This document shows, piece by piece, positions 1-8,247 of a DNA stretch of 64,000 bases. The stretch is from JBGAJN01 sp044224905 (GTDB taxonomy: Bacteria > Verrucomicrobiota > Verrucomicrobiia > Limisphaerales > JBGAJN01). The notes beneath the pieces were generated by a model. It did not search any database, was not told where the DNA came from, and was given only the letters and a program-made list of their open reading frames with translations. A program made the translations under genes and the position numbers. Position 1 is the first letter of the stretch; every line of letters begins with the position of its first letter. The DNA is taken from assembly GCA_044224905.1 (NCBI GenBank), contig JBGAJN010000001.1, positions 2,190,575 through 2,254,574 of the forward strand, written 5' to 3'.

Positions 1-247
1 GAATAGCGGACTGAACTCGTGCCCCCGGGGTGCCGTTGGCAGTGGTGGCCCACTGAATCCCCGTCGCACGCTGCATAAAGTGATCGGCGAATTCCTCAAT
101 GACCTTTCCGAGTGCACGAACATCGCCAGACCGAAACACATCGGCATCGTGCGGCAAGCCCCGCTGACCAACTCGTTGCTGCATGAAAACAGCAAACGCG
201 TGCTCGGTCCCGACCGCGTTGTAACTCAATCCTTTTAGGTGGTTCAT
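1..247 (-). CDS. Partial hypothetical protein (runs off left edge)
   Basis: An open frame starts at the ATG at 247-245 and reads leftward without a stop to base 1, giving the first 82 residues (MNHLKGLSYNAVGTEHAF...). The visible part is polar and moderately basic, with no signal peptide, membrane segment or motif that I recognise. No strong Shine-Dalgarno sequence precedes the ATG, so the start and even the reality of the gene are uncertain. It lies left of a candidate element boundary at 315-340, so it could be the last chromosomal gene before the insertion. Confidence 0.4.
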   Translation of the reverse strand, partial: MNHLKGLSYNAVGTEHAFAVFMQQRVGQRGLPHDADVFRSGDVRALGKVIEEFADHFMQRATGIQWATTANGTPGARVQSAI

Positions 248-577
248 AATGTGGCAGTGTGAATGCGGCCCCAATATAACGGACTAGGTTATTTGTAGAA
301 TATCCTTCTGCATGTTTTTACCATATCCAGATGGGAAATCTTTTTCCATGAGAAAAGCAAATCGGTTCTAGACCCGCAATGTCTTCAAGAAAAACCTGCG
401 CAACTCACAGGTCGAACAATTAAAATCCGACAGATGCGGCACGGAAATCACGCCATCGAAAGAGTGGTCTTCATACTGGCTTGTACAATTCTGGTAGAAT
501 GATAAAGTAAATGATCAGAATCAATCTTGACCGTAAATCCCTCGATTCTTCTATCAGCAACGTCTATTTTTCACGCT
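248..577. other. Non-coding leader region before the Gabija genes
   Basis: No convincing gene is present. It contains the left copy of a 26-bp imperfect repeat (315-340) that matches a site beyond the recombinase at 28426-28451. It also has an extended -10-like TGGTAGAAT at 492-500 upstream of gajA, without a good -35 box. The sequence is more AT-rich than the neighbouring genes. Confidence 0.4.
315..340. repeat. Candidate left attachment-site repeat
   Basis: The 26 bases here match 28426-28451 at 21 of 26 positions. The match includes an exact 10-mer TTTTTACCAT followed after one base by TCCAG. The right copy lies about 400 bp beyond the large serine recombinase, where an attachment site would be expected. 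The assignment rests only on sequence similarity and position; no empty site is available for comparison. Confidence 0.3.
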
Positions 578-2518
578 ATGAGTATTCCTCCACCATCCAA
601 GCCCGCAGATGAACCTAAGCAGGCTGTTGCTGCGGTTGTTGCATCAAAGGCCGGAATCACGCCCGGCCACCCGTTCATTAGTCGCATTGAAATCGAGAAT
701 TTTCGCAATTTCCACAAATTCGCAGTTGATCTAGCAACCACGTCCGTCATCGTTGGCGAGAACAAAGTGGGGAAAAGCAATTTGGTTGAGGCTATCCGGC
801 TTGTGCTTGATCCGACGCAACCCGACGCAGCACGCAAACTGCGCGCCGAAGATTTTTGGGATGGGCTTGATCGGCCCTTTGCAGGAAATTCAATCACCAT
901 TCGCATTTTTATCCGCAATTTTGAGGGAAACGAAGGTGCTCAAGCCATCCTGTCTGATTGTATCATCAACAAATCGCCGCTCACGGCGCAGTTGACCTAC
1001 GAATATCGCTCCAAAAAATCGCTGCAAAAACTAGACGGTGAGAAATTAAAGGAGGCCCTTGCCGCACTGGACGAGGATGACTACGACTTCGTTGTTTATG
1101 GGGGCGCGGATGAAACCAATCGCGTCGGAAGCGAAATCAAAAAATGGATAACTTTAGTCGTATTGCCAGCGTTGCGCGACGCGGAGGGAGACATTCAAAG
1201 TTGGAAACGGTCACCGCTGCGTCCGCTGCTTGATCGTGTAAAGAAAGGCATACCCGCCAAACACTTCGTCGCAGTTCGGGAAAACCTTGACGGTGCCAAG
1301 GCGACTCTATTGCAAGCGAAACCCGTCGCCGACCTTGTCGGCTCCATCAACCAACGAGTGAGGCAGCTCGCCGGGCCGGTCCATGCGGTTGAAACTGATC
1401 TCGACTTTGCATCCAGCGAGCCGGAGCAGCTTGTCCGTTCGTTGCGCATTTTCCTGCGCGAAAAAAGTAGCAAGCCCTTGAGCGACGCGAGTCTTGGAAC
1501 TGCCAACATTCTGTTCCTGGCGCTGCTCCTGCAAGACATGGAAATGAAGCAGGCAGCACGTGAGATCGTCAGCACAATTCTGGCAATTGAAGAACCGGAA
1601 GCGCATTTGCATCCCCAATTGCAACGCCTGCTCTTTCGATACTTCCTTGGACGGAACCATCCGATATTGCTGACGACGCATTCGCCAAACATTGTAAGTG
1701 TTGCGCCCTTTGATTCGGTTGTCTTGCTGAGGGTTGAAAATGGTGAAACGCACGGATTCAATTCTGCTGCGCTAGCGTTTACCCAAGAACAAAAAGATGA
1801 CCTGCAGCGTTACCTCGATGTTACCCGTGCCGAGATACTTTTCGCACGTGGAGTAATCTTCGTGGAAGGAGTGGCAGAACAATTTCTTGTGCCGGCCTTC
1901 GCTGCTGCATTGATGGGTAAAAATGGCATGGGCGCATCCTTGGACGATTTGGGAATCTCCGTATGTTCTGTTAATGGAACCGACTTTGCACCTTACCGCA
2001 AACTGCTTTCCCAAAAAGGCTTCGCCATTCCCAACGTCATCATCACCGATGGCGATCCTCGGCTTCACAAAGCCAAGAACAAGACGTTGAAGGCAGGGCT
2101 TCGGCGCGGAAGCCGTCTTTTGTATGACGAGGCAGAACTTAAAAAACTGGCCGTCTTGGTTGACCAGGACGACGAGGCCAAAATTGCCGCCGTATTACCC
2201 TCCCACGGAGTCTTTGTCGGCGACAACACGCTTGAACTTGACCTGCTCAAGGAATTTGGAGGTGAGATGAAAGCTACATATAAGGAACTCACCAATTCGG
2301 AAGAAGTGAGCAAAGCGTTTGACACAGCGGTAGAATCAGCGGGGGCTGATGCCGCGAAAGCACAAGAGATACTCGACCGAATTGAAGCCGTGGGCAAAGG
2401 AAGATTTGCGCAAAGGCTGGCTGGAAAACTAAAAGATAAAAATCCGCCAGCCTACATCCTGAATGCCGTCAATTTTATCATTGAGCGCGTGACGCCTGAC
2501 AATGCAAAACCTAAATGA
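578..2518 (+). CDS. gajA: Gabija GajA: OLD-family ATPase/TOPRIM endonuclease
   Basis: This is the nuclease component of a Gabija anti-phage system. The N-terminal ABC-type ATPase has Walker A GENKVGKS (about residues 60-67), signature SLGTAN (305), Walker B ILAIEEPEAH (334-343) and an H-loop TTHSPN (366). A C-terminal TOPRIM domain follows, with VEGVAEQF (Glu at about 430) and DGD (491-493), the metal-binding acidic residues of OLD nucleases. In characterised Gabija the ATPase is thought to restrain the nuclease until nucleotides are depleted. At 646 residues it is somewhat longer than typical GajA. I chose the ATG at 578; a TTG at 527 would add 17 unconserved residues. The gene overlaps gajB by 17 bp, so the two are probably translationally coupled. 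Confidence 0.88.
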   Translation: MSIPPPSKPADEPKQAVAAVVASKAGITPGHPFISRIEIENFRNFHKFAVDLATTSVIVGENKVGKSNLVEAIRLVLDPTQPDAARKLRAEDFWDGLDRPFAGNSITIRIFIRNFEGNEGAQAILSDCIINKSPLTAQLTYEYRSKKSLQKLDGEKLKEALAALDEDDYDFVVYGGADETNRVGSEIKKWITLVVLPALRDAEGDIQSWKRSPLRPLLDRVKKGIPAKHFVAVRENLDGAKATLLQAKPVADLVGSINQRVRQLAGPVHAVETDLDFASSEPEQLVRSLRIFLREKSSKPLSDASLGTANILFLALLLQDMEMKQAAREIVSTILAIEEPEAHLHPQLQRLLFRYFLGRNHPILLTTHSPNIVSVAPFDSVVLLRVENGETHGFNSAALAFTQEQKDDLQRYLDVTRAEILFARGVIFVEGVAEQFLVPAFAAALMGKNGMGASLDDLGISVCSVNGTDFAPYRKLLSQKGFAIPNVIITDGDPRLHKAKNKTLKAGLRRGSRLLYDEAELKKLAVLVDQDDEAKIAAVLPSHGVFVGDNTLELDLLKEFGGEMKATYKELTNSEEVSKAFDTAVESAGADAAKAQEILDRIEAVGKGRFAQRLAGKLKDKNPPAYILNAVNFIIERVTPDNAKPK

Positions 2519-4331
2519 ATCGTTTGACCGTCTGAATGACGAACAGAAGAAAGCCGTTCTCGCGGAGGGTAACACTGTTGTCATGGCCGGGCCGGGCAGC
2601 GGCAAAACCGCAACGCTTGTCGTAAAAATCGGTTACTTGATCTCGGAAAAAATCAATCCCCCTTCCGGCCTCGCGTGTGTGACCTACAACAATGACGCGG
2701 TGCGCGAGTTTCGGATGCGACTTGCCGACCATGGAATTTTTTCACGTCGAAGCCTTTTTCTTGGGACCGTCCACAGCTTTTGCCTCAACTGCATCGTCCG
2801 TCCCTACGCTCCTTTGATTGATAAACGCTTCACCGCGGGTGTGAATGTCGCTGGTCCTGATATGGCAGACGAGCTTTTCACCGAAGCCGCATTGCAACAC
2901 GTTCCTGATCCGAGATGGCTCGGTCCCACCATCACGCGTTACCGCCGAGCACGAGCGTGTAACGAAGACGTGACCGGTTATGCCAACACAGACTCACTCA
3001 TTGCAACAGCCTATGAAAACAATCTTCTTAAACACGGTTTGATTGATTTTGAAGGGATAATCATTGTCGCTCTCCATCTCATTGAACAGCACGCTTGGAT
3101 TCGAGAATTGATCGCAGCACGGTTCCCGTGGCTGATTGTGGACGAATACCAAGATTTGGGAGGCCCGCTGCACGGCATAGTTACTAAGCTTGCCGATCTG
3201 GCCGGAGTAACAGTTTTTGCAGTGGGCGACCCCGACCAGACGATTTACGATTTTTCCGGGGCCAGCCCCCGCTACCTTAACGGGCTGGCAGAGCGAGGAG
3301 ACTTTGAATCTGTCCGACTCAAATTCAACTATCGCAGCGGGGGACGGATCATCGCGGCGAGTCAAGCTGCTCTGGCTCCGGCCGAGCCGCGCGACTATGC
3401 GCCTGATCCAAAACGTCGAGAACAAGGAGAAATCTATTTTGTAGAAGCGAACGGCAACAATGCAGACCATGCCGTTAAAGTTGTAGAGGCTGTGAATTCC
3501 TCTCTGGCTGCTGGCATCAGGCCCGAAGAAATCGCCATTTTTTACCGTGCCATTGGCCCATTAGTTGAAGCAATTAAAGACGAATTTACACGTCGCAATG
3601 TCCCATTTGTTTGGGAGAGAGATAACAAGTTTCCCAGTTCGCCATTTATCACCTGGCTGCAAAGACTAGCAGCTTGGTCTTTGTCACCACCGGAGGATCG
3701 TGAGCACACATTCTCCCAATTGTTTCATGACTTTCAGCTTTTGCTGCAAGCAGCAGGTCAAATTGACGGTGTAGAGCATTCACTGGAATTCCGTATCCTT
3801 TTATGGCGGCTTGCAACTAAAACGCTAGACGAAAAAATCAACGCTTGGGCATGGCTCACCGAGGCGGAATCGTTGATTGATTTTCAATCGCTGCTGGCGG
3901 CGTCCGAGGATTACGCACACGACTTGGAATGCTACGCAAAACTGAAGGAGGTTTTGAAGAATGGCGGTGCACAATCACAAGCTCGGCTATCGGAATTTGC
4001 AGGAATCGGGAAGGTTCGTGGCAAAGTCATTCTAACTACTTTTCATGCCAGTAAGGGAAGGCAGTTTGATGTCGTAATCATTCCCGGCTGTGCGGAGGGA
4101 ATATTGCCAGCGTGGACGTGGAATGGAAAGAGTCGCCGCTTCGAGCCACCTGCCGCTCGGCCTCTTTCCGAGACACGTCGCCTCTTTTACGTGGGGATTT
4201 CCCGCGCCCGCCACGTTGTTCACTTGATTCATGCCGACAAATGGCAAGATAAATTTGGCAATTTGAAGCAAGGAGGTTGTTCGCGGTTCGTTGAGGAAAT
4301 CCGCGCCAAGCTTGAACGAGTGGAAAGCTAA
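2502..4331 (+). CDS. gajB: Gabija GajB: UvrD/PcrA-like helicase
   Basis: This superfamily 1A helicase is the partner of GajA, proposed to sense DNA termini and activate the complex. It shows Walker A AGPGSGKT (residues 29-36), motif Ib GTVHSF (about 88), Walker B VDEYQD (213-218), motif III GDPDQTIYDFSGA (242), motif IV NYRSGG (276), motif V TFHASKGRQFD and motif VI LFYVGISRARH near the C-terminus. All ATPase and helicase motifs are intact. At 609 residues it is longer than the roughly 500-residue characterised GajB but much shorter than UvrD. It starts inside the last codons of gajA, the usual arrangement for the OLD-plus-UvrD pair, which makes a housekeeping repair role unlikely. Confidence 0.88.
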   Translation: MQNLNESFDRLNDEQKKAVLAEGNTVVMAGPGSGKTATLVVKIGYLISEKINPPSGLACVTYNNDAVREFRMRLADHGIFSRRSLFLGTVHSFCLNCIVRPYAPLIDKRFTAGVNVAGPDMADELFTEAALQHVPDPRWLGPTITRYRRARACNEDVTGYANTDSLIATAYENNLLKHGLIDFEGIIIVALHLIEQHAWIRELIAARFPWLIVDEYQDLGGPLHGIVTKLADLAGVTVFAVGDPDQTIYDFSGASPRYLNGLAERGDFESVRLKFNYRSGGRIIAASQAALAPAEPRDYAPDPKRREQGEIYFVEANGNNADHAVKVVEAVNSSLAAGIRPEEIAIFYRAIGPLVEAIKDEFTRRNVPFVWERDNKFPSSPFITWLQRLAAWSLSPPEDREHTFSQLFHDFQLLLQAAGQIDGVEHSLEFRILLWRLATKTLDEKINAWAWLTEAESLIDFQSLLAASEDYAHDLECYAKLKEVLKNGGAQSQARLSEFAGIGKVRGKVILTTFHASKGRQFDVVIIPGCAEGILPAWTWNGKSRRFEPPAARPLSETRRLFYVGISRARHVVHLIHADKWQDKFGNLKQGGCSRFVEEIRAKLERVES

Positions 4332-4475
4332 TTTCCATCAGCCAAGGAACATCGTCGCCGAGCATTGTTGGTTGTGGTTTGATTTACATACAAAACGCAG
4401 GTAACAATATTGCGAGCGTGGCTATTATCTAAGTTTCTACTGTAAAATGTTACGCGAGTGTTGGCCGAACGTTTC

Positions 4476-4497
4476 TCCTTCTCCTTGGAGAGAAGGA
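4476..4497. repeat. Hairpin in the convergent gajB/4530 intergenic
   Basis: TCCTTCTC (4476-4483) pairs with GAGAAGGA (4490-4497) around a 6-nt loop. The flanking bases (gacgggatgaggaag) resemble the common intergenic element of the form 'CTCCCC...GGGGAGAGGACGGGGTGAGG' found in many genomes. It sits between convergent genes and could act as a transcription barrier, but it lacks a clean T-tract. Confidence 0.45.
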
Positions 4498-4529
4498 CGG
4501 GATGAGGAAGGGTGTTTAGATTGCGAGCT

Positions 4530-5042
4530 TTACTGAGCTCTTGTGTCGAAAACATAGCGATCACCATAGAAAGATTCATATTCCACACGCATGGCTAGCA
4601 CTTTGATCTCAGCTTCAATAGTCTTTTCAAAGCGAGCTTTAGCATCAGGGAAAAATATCTCAGCTATCCGCGACTTTTCGCCCGCACGAATTGCGCCCCT
4701 CTGCCCCGGAAACGCCTGATTTTTCAATCTAAATTTGAGGCGATCTCCAACATGCTGCCTGACCCAGCTCTCTATTGGATCGATCCCAGTCGACTCGACG
4801 GGGCTGTCGCTTATGAAGAGCGTTACCCTTGTAATCAATGCGGGACCGAGCCCAACATTGATCAAGTCATAGCCAACTGTCATCCCTTCATCACGCAGGT
4901 CTCTATGGGTGCTCCGCGAAATGCGTGGGGTAACAGACAAGCGGTTATGTCGCCGCGTCGCATAGGCACTGGACGCGGTCAGGCCAAGTGCACATCCGGC
5001 TATAATTGAGTTAGCTATGGCGAGGATTGTTGTGGCGTTCAT
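4530..5042 (-). CDS. Small membrane-anchored protein of unknown function
   Basis: The 170-residue protein begins with one hydrophobic segment (about residues 4-28, ILAIANSIIAGCALGLTASS). A polar, probably cytosolic domain follows, with beta-rich stretches such as GYDLINVGLGPALITRVTLFI. The NVGLGPA stretch resembles small immunoglobulin-like sheets found behind single anchors in many hypothetical proteins. I do not recognise a named family. It is the last gene of a minus-strand group whose upstream members are a nuclease-like protein and a TIR protein. About 214 bp separate it from the next upstream gene, so it may have its own promoter. Confidence 0.6.
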   Translation of the reverse strand: MNATTILAIANSIIAGCALGLTASSAYATRRHNRLSVTPRISRSTHRDLRDEGMTVGYDLINVGLGPALITRVTLFISDSPVESTGIDPIESWVRQHVGDRLKFRLKNQAFPGQRGAIRAGEKSRIAEIFFPDAKARFEKTIEAEIKVLAMRVEYESFYGDRYVFDTRAQ

Positions 5043-5256
5043 GCTGGTATTGAACCGTTACGCCAATTTCCTCGCCACTTGTTCTTCGAACATTTTACAA
5101 ATGTGAAAACCATTCAGACTAATTTTCTCGCCGGTCAGAATGACGGAGCACCACGGCCAAATGCTGTTCAATTCAGAACTATTATTCGCGCGCTCGTTTG
5201 GTGTGTCTCAACGAGACAAGTCAGAGGTTTGAGCACATCCTATTGAATTCATCAAT

Positions 5257-6120
5257 TTATTTAAAAGATGGTTTCCCAACAATGTGCATGCCGCTGACGG
5301 GAAGATTGAGACACATTGGAGCGAACATCGCGGACAGGCCGATCACTCTCTGGATTTCACGCTCGAAGGTTGAGACTCTGATCCAGACTTCGTGCGCCTC
5401 TGTAAGTCCTGACATCCGGAAGAAAGCCATTGAAAGGCCCGTGAAGAAATACTTCCGGTTTAGCCCTGGAGGCAATGGCTCCCTCTCGCTCTCGAAGGTA
5501 TCGAGTTTCAGGATAGCTGTCCCCTTCGATCCTTGGTCAATGATGTCCCACTCCAGAGTGACTTCCTTAATGTAGAGCGTGGTCTTTCCGGTGTTGATGA
5601 CCTCGACTTCCATCGCCTTGTCACTCTTACCCTTCTCCGACTTCAATTCATAACCGACGCGGACTTTCTCTTTAGGAGTGTGGGCCTTTATTTCGTCACA
5701 TAAGAACTTGAGACAGTCGGCTTCATATTTTGGCATTAACACTTGGCTCAACCACTGAAATGGGAACGAGTCAGGTTTGCTATGAAAGAATCTATCGGCG
5801 AGCTTTGGATCGATTTCCCGGTCGAGGAGAATGGCCAATTTGACATCTGCCGCTGATTGCTCGAGGAGGCGAAGGTCTTGGGGAACTTGACTTGGGGAGG
5901 CGAACAGTTCGAAAACGGCTCTGCCGCCGTTCGGGAAGAACTGCATCAAATCGTTCCTGCCTCCCAAGACGCCGGAGACTTCTGGAACCGCGCAAGACTC
6001 AGGGAAAAGGCGTGTCAGAAGATTGGACAATCGTTTCTCAACCGTCTGGTGTAGCTGTTTGCTCCGTTTCAAACGCTTAACTTCTTCCTCGAACTTCCCG
6101 AATTCAGCTTCGCTGGTCAT
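5257..6120 (-). CDS. Nuclease-fold-like hypothetical protein
   Basis: The 287-residue protein starts with a coiled helix (residues 7-38). A segment with the rhythm of a PD-(D/E)xK core follows: GGRNDLMQF (Asp57), then AVFELFAS (Glu71-Leu-Phe73), then an alpha/beta stretch LLEQSAADVKLAILLD (85-100). In an active enzyme the second motif would be E-x-K; here the lysine position is Phe, so activity is doubtful. The C-terminal half (about 150-285) is beta-rich and may be a ligand- or protein-binding module. An 18-codon open frame (6173-6117) overlaps its start in an ATGA arrangement and carries the AGAAGGA ribosome-binding site. It lies 94 bp downstream of the TIR gene. The fold assignment is inference. 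Confidence 0.55.
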   Translation of the reverse strand: MTSEAEFGKFEEEVKRLKRSKQLHQTVEKRLSNLLTRLFPESCAVPEVSGVLGGRNDLMQFFPNGGRAVFELFASPSQVPQDLRLLEQSAADVKLAILLDREIDPKLADRFFHSKPDSFPFQWLSQVLMPKYEADCLKFLCDEIKAHTPKEKVRVGYELKSEKGKSDKAMEVEVINTGKTTLYIKEVTLEWDIIDQGSKGTAILKLDTFESEREPLPPGLNRKYFFTGLSMAFFRMSGLTEAHEVWIRVSTFEREIQRVIGLSAMFAPMCLNLPVSGMHIVGKPSFK

Positions 6121-6214
6121 TGAACTGATCCTTCTATGAGTTTGATTTCGTCGTCGGTCATGATGACATTCATTTAAGCGAGCAGTTCAGGGGCGAATGA
6201 GACGCTCGCACCGA

Positions 6215-7699
6215 TCAATATGGATTATAATGCGCCTCTACAACGATCATGCAGGACGGATTTTCCAATTGTTCAAAAGCAAGTGCAGTTAATCGATCAC
6301 CATGACCCACGACCCGAACAACGTGCGTTCCTCGGCGTTGCGCTTGCATTACTGAATAAGGCGATTGCCCGTTCGCGTTTTGATCGAGCCAGCCATTGGA
6401 GGCAGGCTGGCCCACAATTCCAAGGTCCGCATGTGAAGCAAGCACGTCATTCACAATAACAACTACTTCCTCCCGCGTCCGGTTCCATGAGCGTTGAAAG
6501 CCGCGAACTTCGCCGATTCCAGCTTGAAGATTTCCCGCAGCCTTCACTATATCAACGCACTCTCTTAACCGAATATTTGCCAACCGGATAATTTCTTGAA
6601 TCTCTCCTTTGCGAGAAACCTCAACTACAGCGCGTACTTTTTTAAGATAGCTATTCGGCGGTTCAGGCCTGCGATCAATAATGGACGCAAGATTATCGAC
6701 GAGTTGTAAAACGTTTGTGTCTTTACTGAGATGTAGAGCATTCTTTGCCTTAAGCGGTTCCTTCAGTAATTGGGTTTCCGCGCCTTTTGCGAGAAGTGGT
6801 ATGTGGTGCTTCTCACAAAGCCATCGCGCCCCCAGCTCAAAAAGTACGTAGGTGCTCGCAAAAGACTGGGGTGTTAACAGGCTGAGAAAAGCGGGGACTT
6901 CGCGAATCTCATGGCGCAAGACATCGTCCGTATTGGCACCGCCCTGCAACTTAGATCCTTCGACGCTCGTGCATACGAAATCACTTCGCCGGAGGTGAAG
7001 AGCGTCGGACAGCATGTCGACAAGCTTGTCTGCTAGATCTTCATCTACACTGCTGTGACTAATGAAGACAAGCTTCTCGGTTTTTGTTGGTGATTGGTCT
7101 TTAGGCATGGGTTTACTTTTTGGTGCAAGTCGGAAGAACGGTGGTCCAGGATTATCGCGATTGAGTCCATCGACTATAATACCTTCCCGCTTGAGATCAT
7201 TCAGAATTTCAAAAGTGAGGTCGCAATCAGCTTGGGAAAGGCACACCGGATTACGAATTGATGTATTCCCGTCATGCCACCCTTCAAGCCTTGAAAACAC
7301 TTCTGTTACTCCTTCGATGATATGCTCATACTGGTTCGGCTCGTAAACTACATTTACCGTTCGATTGATGATGTCGAGAATCACCTTTCGGATATTATCA
7401 TATGTGTGGTCATCCATCGGGACCGGATCACCACCAAGCGACGACGGACCTAGTTGGCTAACGAATTGTTCGCCTTCGAACGTCAGGCCCCCTATGACCG
7501 TAACGTGGTTGAAAACAAGATCGCCACGAACGGGGATTTTGCTCGGCACAACTTGACTAAGGTAGCCCCGTTTTTCGGCAGAAATGATCCGATTTGCAAT
7601 ACGTTGAAACTCCCGGAGAGAGTCGCGATCGTGATCTAACGGCTCAAATTTTGTTTTACCGTTGGCGACTTGTTCTAGTATGTCACGCATGAGTTGCAT
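6215..7699 (-). CDS. TIR-domain protein with N-terminal winged-helix-like region
   Basis: The central TIR domain (about residues 209-345) starts with KLVFISHSSVDEDLADKL. It contains SFASTYVLFELGARW, where Glu288 matches the catalytic glutamate of NAD-cleaving TIR domains. Bacterial TIR effectors commonly deplete NAD or make signalling nucleotides in anti-phage immunity. The N-terminus (1-90, with VIGGLTFEGEQFVSQLG) resembles DUF2513-type winged-helix modules. The last 150 residues form a predicted alpha/beta region that I cannot assign. AAAGGG lies 5-10 bases before the ATG. A 76-codon gene ends 9 bp upstream, so the two are probably co-transcribed. The TIR call is firm; the role in defence is inferred from its neighbours. 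Confidence 0.8.
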   Translation of the reverse strand: MQLMRDILEQVANGKTKFEPLDHDRDSLREFQRIANRIISAEKRGYLSQVVPSKIPVRGDLVFNHVTVIGGLTFEGEQFVSQLGPSSLGGDPVPMDDHTYDNIRKVILDIINRTVNVVYEPNQYEHIIEGVTEVFSRLEGWHDGNTSIRNPVCLSQADCDLTFEILNDLKREGIIVDGLNRDNPGPPFFRLAPKSKPMPKDQSPTKTEKLVFISHSSVDEDLADKLVDMLSDALHLRRSDFVCTSVEGSKLQGGANTDDVLRHEIREVPAFLSLLTPQSFASTYVLFELGARWLCEKHHIPLLAKGAETQLLKEPLKAKNALHLSKDTNVLQLVDNLASIIDRRPEPPNSYLKKVRAVVEVSRKGEIQEIIRLANIRLRECVDIVKAAGNLQAGIGEVRGFQRSWNRTREEVVVIVNDVLASHADLGIVGQPASNGWLDQNANGQSPYSVMQAQRRGTHVVRVVGHGDRLTALAFEQLENPSCMIVVEAHYNPY

Positions 7700-7708
7700 C
7701 GGCGCCCT

Positions 7709-7939
7709 TTATACGAAATTTGCCACGATTTTCTCAGGATCGGAATGCAGCTCGCCCCCGACAATAATAAAGCGCTCCAGATTGTCGCCGCAATAAACGA
7801 CGCACATGTCCACGAGGACGGAAGGTTTGAGTTTGGTAGGGACGCCGCGCTGCAGTATCCGGTCATCGCGGCGCGATGCCCCAACCTCGCCCGAAGCATT
7901 CGCGGACGCACCCGGTTTTGCGTCAGTTTTCTGCGCCAT
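7709..7939 (-). CDS. Small hypothetical protein upstream of the TIR gene
   Basis: This 76-residue open frame ends 9 bp before the TIR start in the same direction. The N-terminal third is polar and low in complexity. The C-terminal part (KPSVLVDMCVVYCGDNLERF followed by IIVGGELHSDPEKIVANFV) looks like a compact alpha/beta fold. I do not recognise a family. Its position suggests a regulator, sensor or partner of the TIR protein, but that is inference. The plus strand here also carries short open frames, which look less protein-like. Confidence 0.45.
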   Translation of the reverse strand: MAQKTDAKPGASANASGEVGASRRDDRILQRGVPTKLKPSVLVDMCVVYCGDNLERFIIVGGELHSDPEKIVANFV

Positions 7940-8247
7940 GAGGGGCAGTCTAGGAAACGGTCATGAAATTGAAAGCGTTTTGAACCGGTTCACCACCCTC
8001 CCGCGCGGCTTTTCAATCAGCAGGGGGCCAGCTCGATGCTCAAATCAAAAGTCATCTGCCGCGGGTTGGATTTGGTCGGCGTCAGAAAACTACTATGCAA
8101 AGTCCGACGCCACCGAAACTGACACCGACGCGACTTGCGAGCGTGTTGGATGAACCCACTCGCGCCCAGTGGATAGTCACAAAATTTGCCGCAAATGGCA
8201 AGTTGTGCCGTCTCCCCCATTTCTCCTGTTTCCATCATTGTAGCGGA
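7940..8247. other. Divergent intergenic between the TIR cassette and the replication module
   Basis: No convincing gene was found. It holds the promoters of both divergent units by position, a perfect GAACCGGTTC palindrome (7982-7991), and an inverted repeat TTGCC-GCAAAT-GGCAA (8186-8201). The 10-mer ATGGCAAGTT at 8195-8204 recurs at 9163-9172 inside a perfect palindrome at the end of the next gene. A longer frame of the replication protein could start at 8095, but conservation would be expected only from 8248. Confidence 0.4.
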
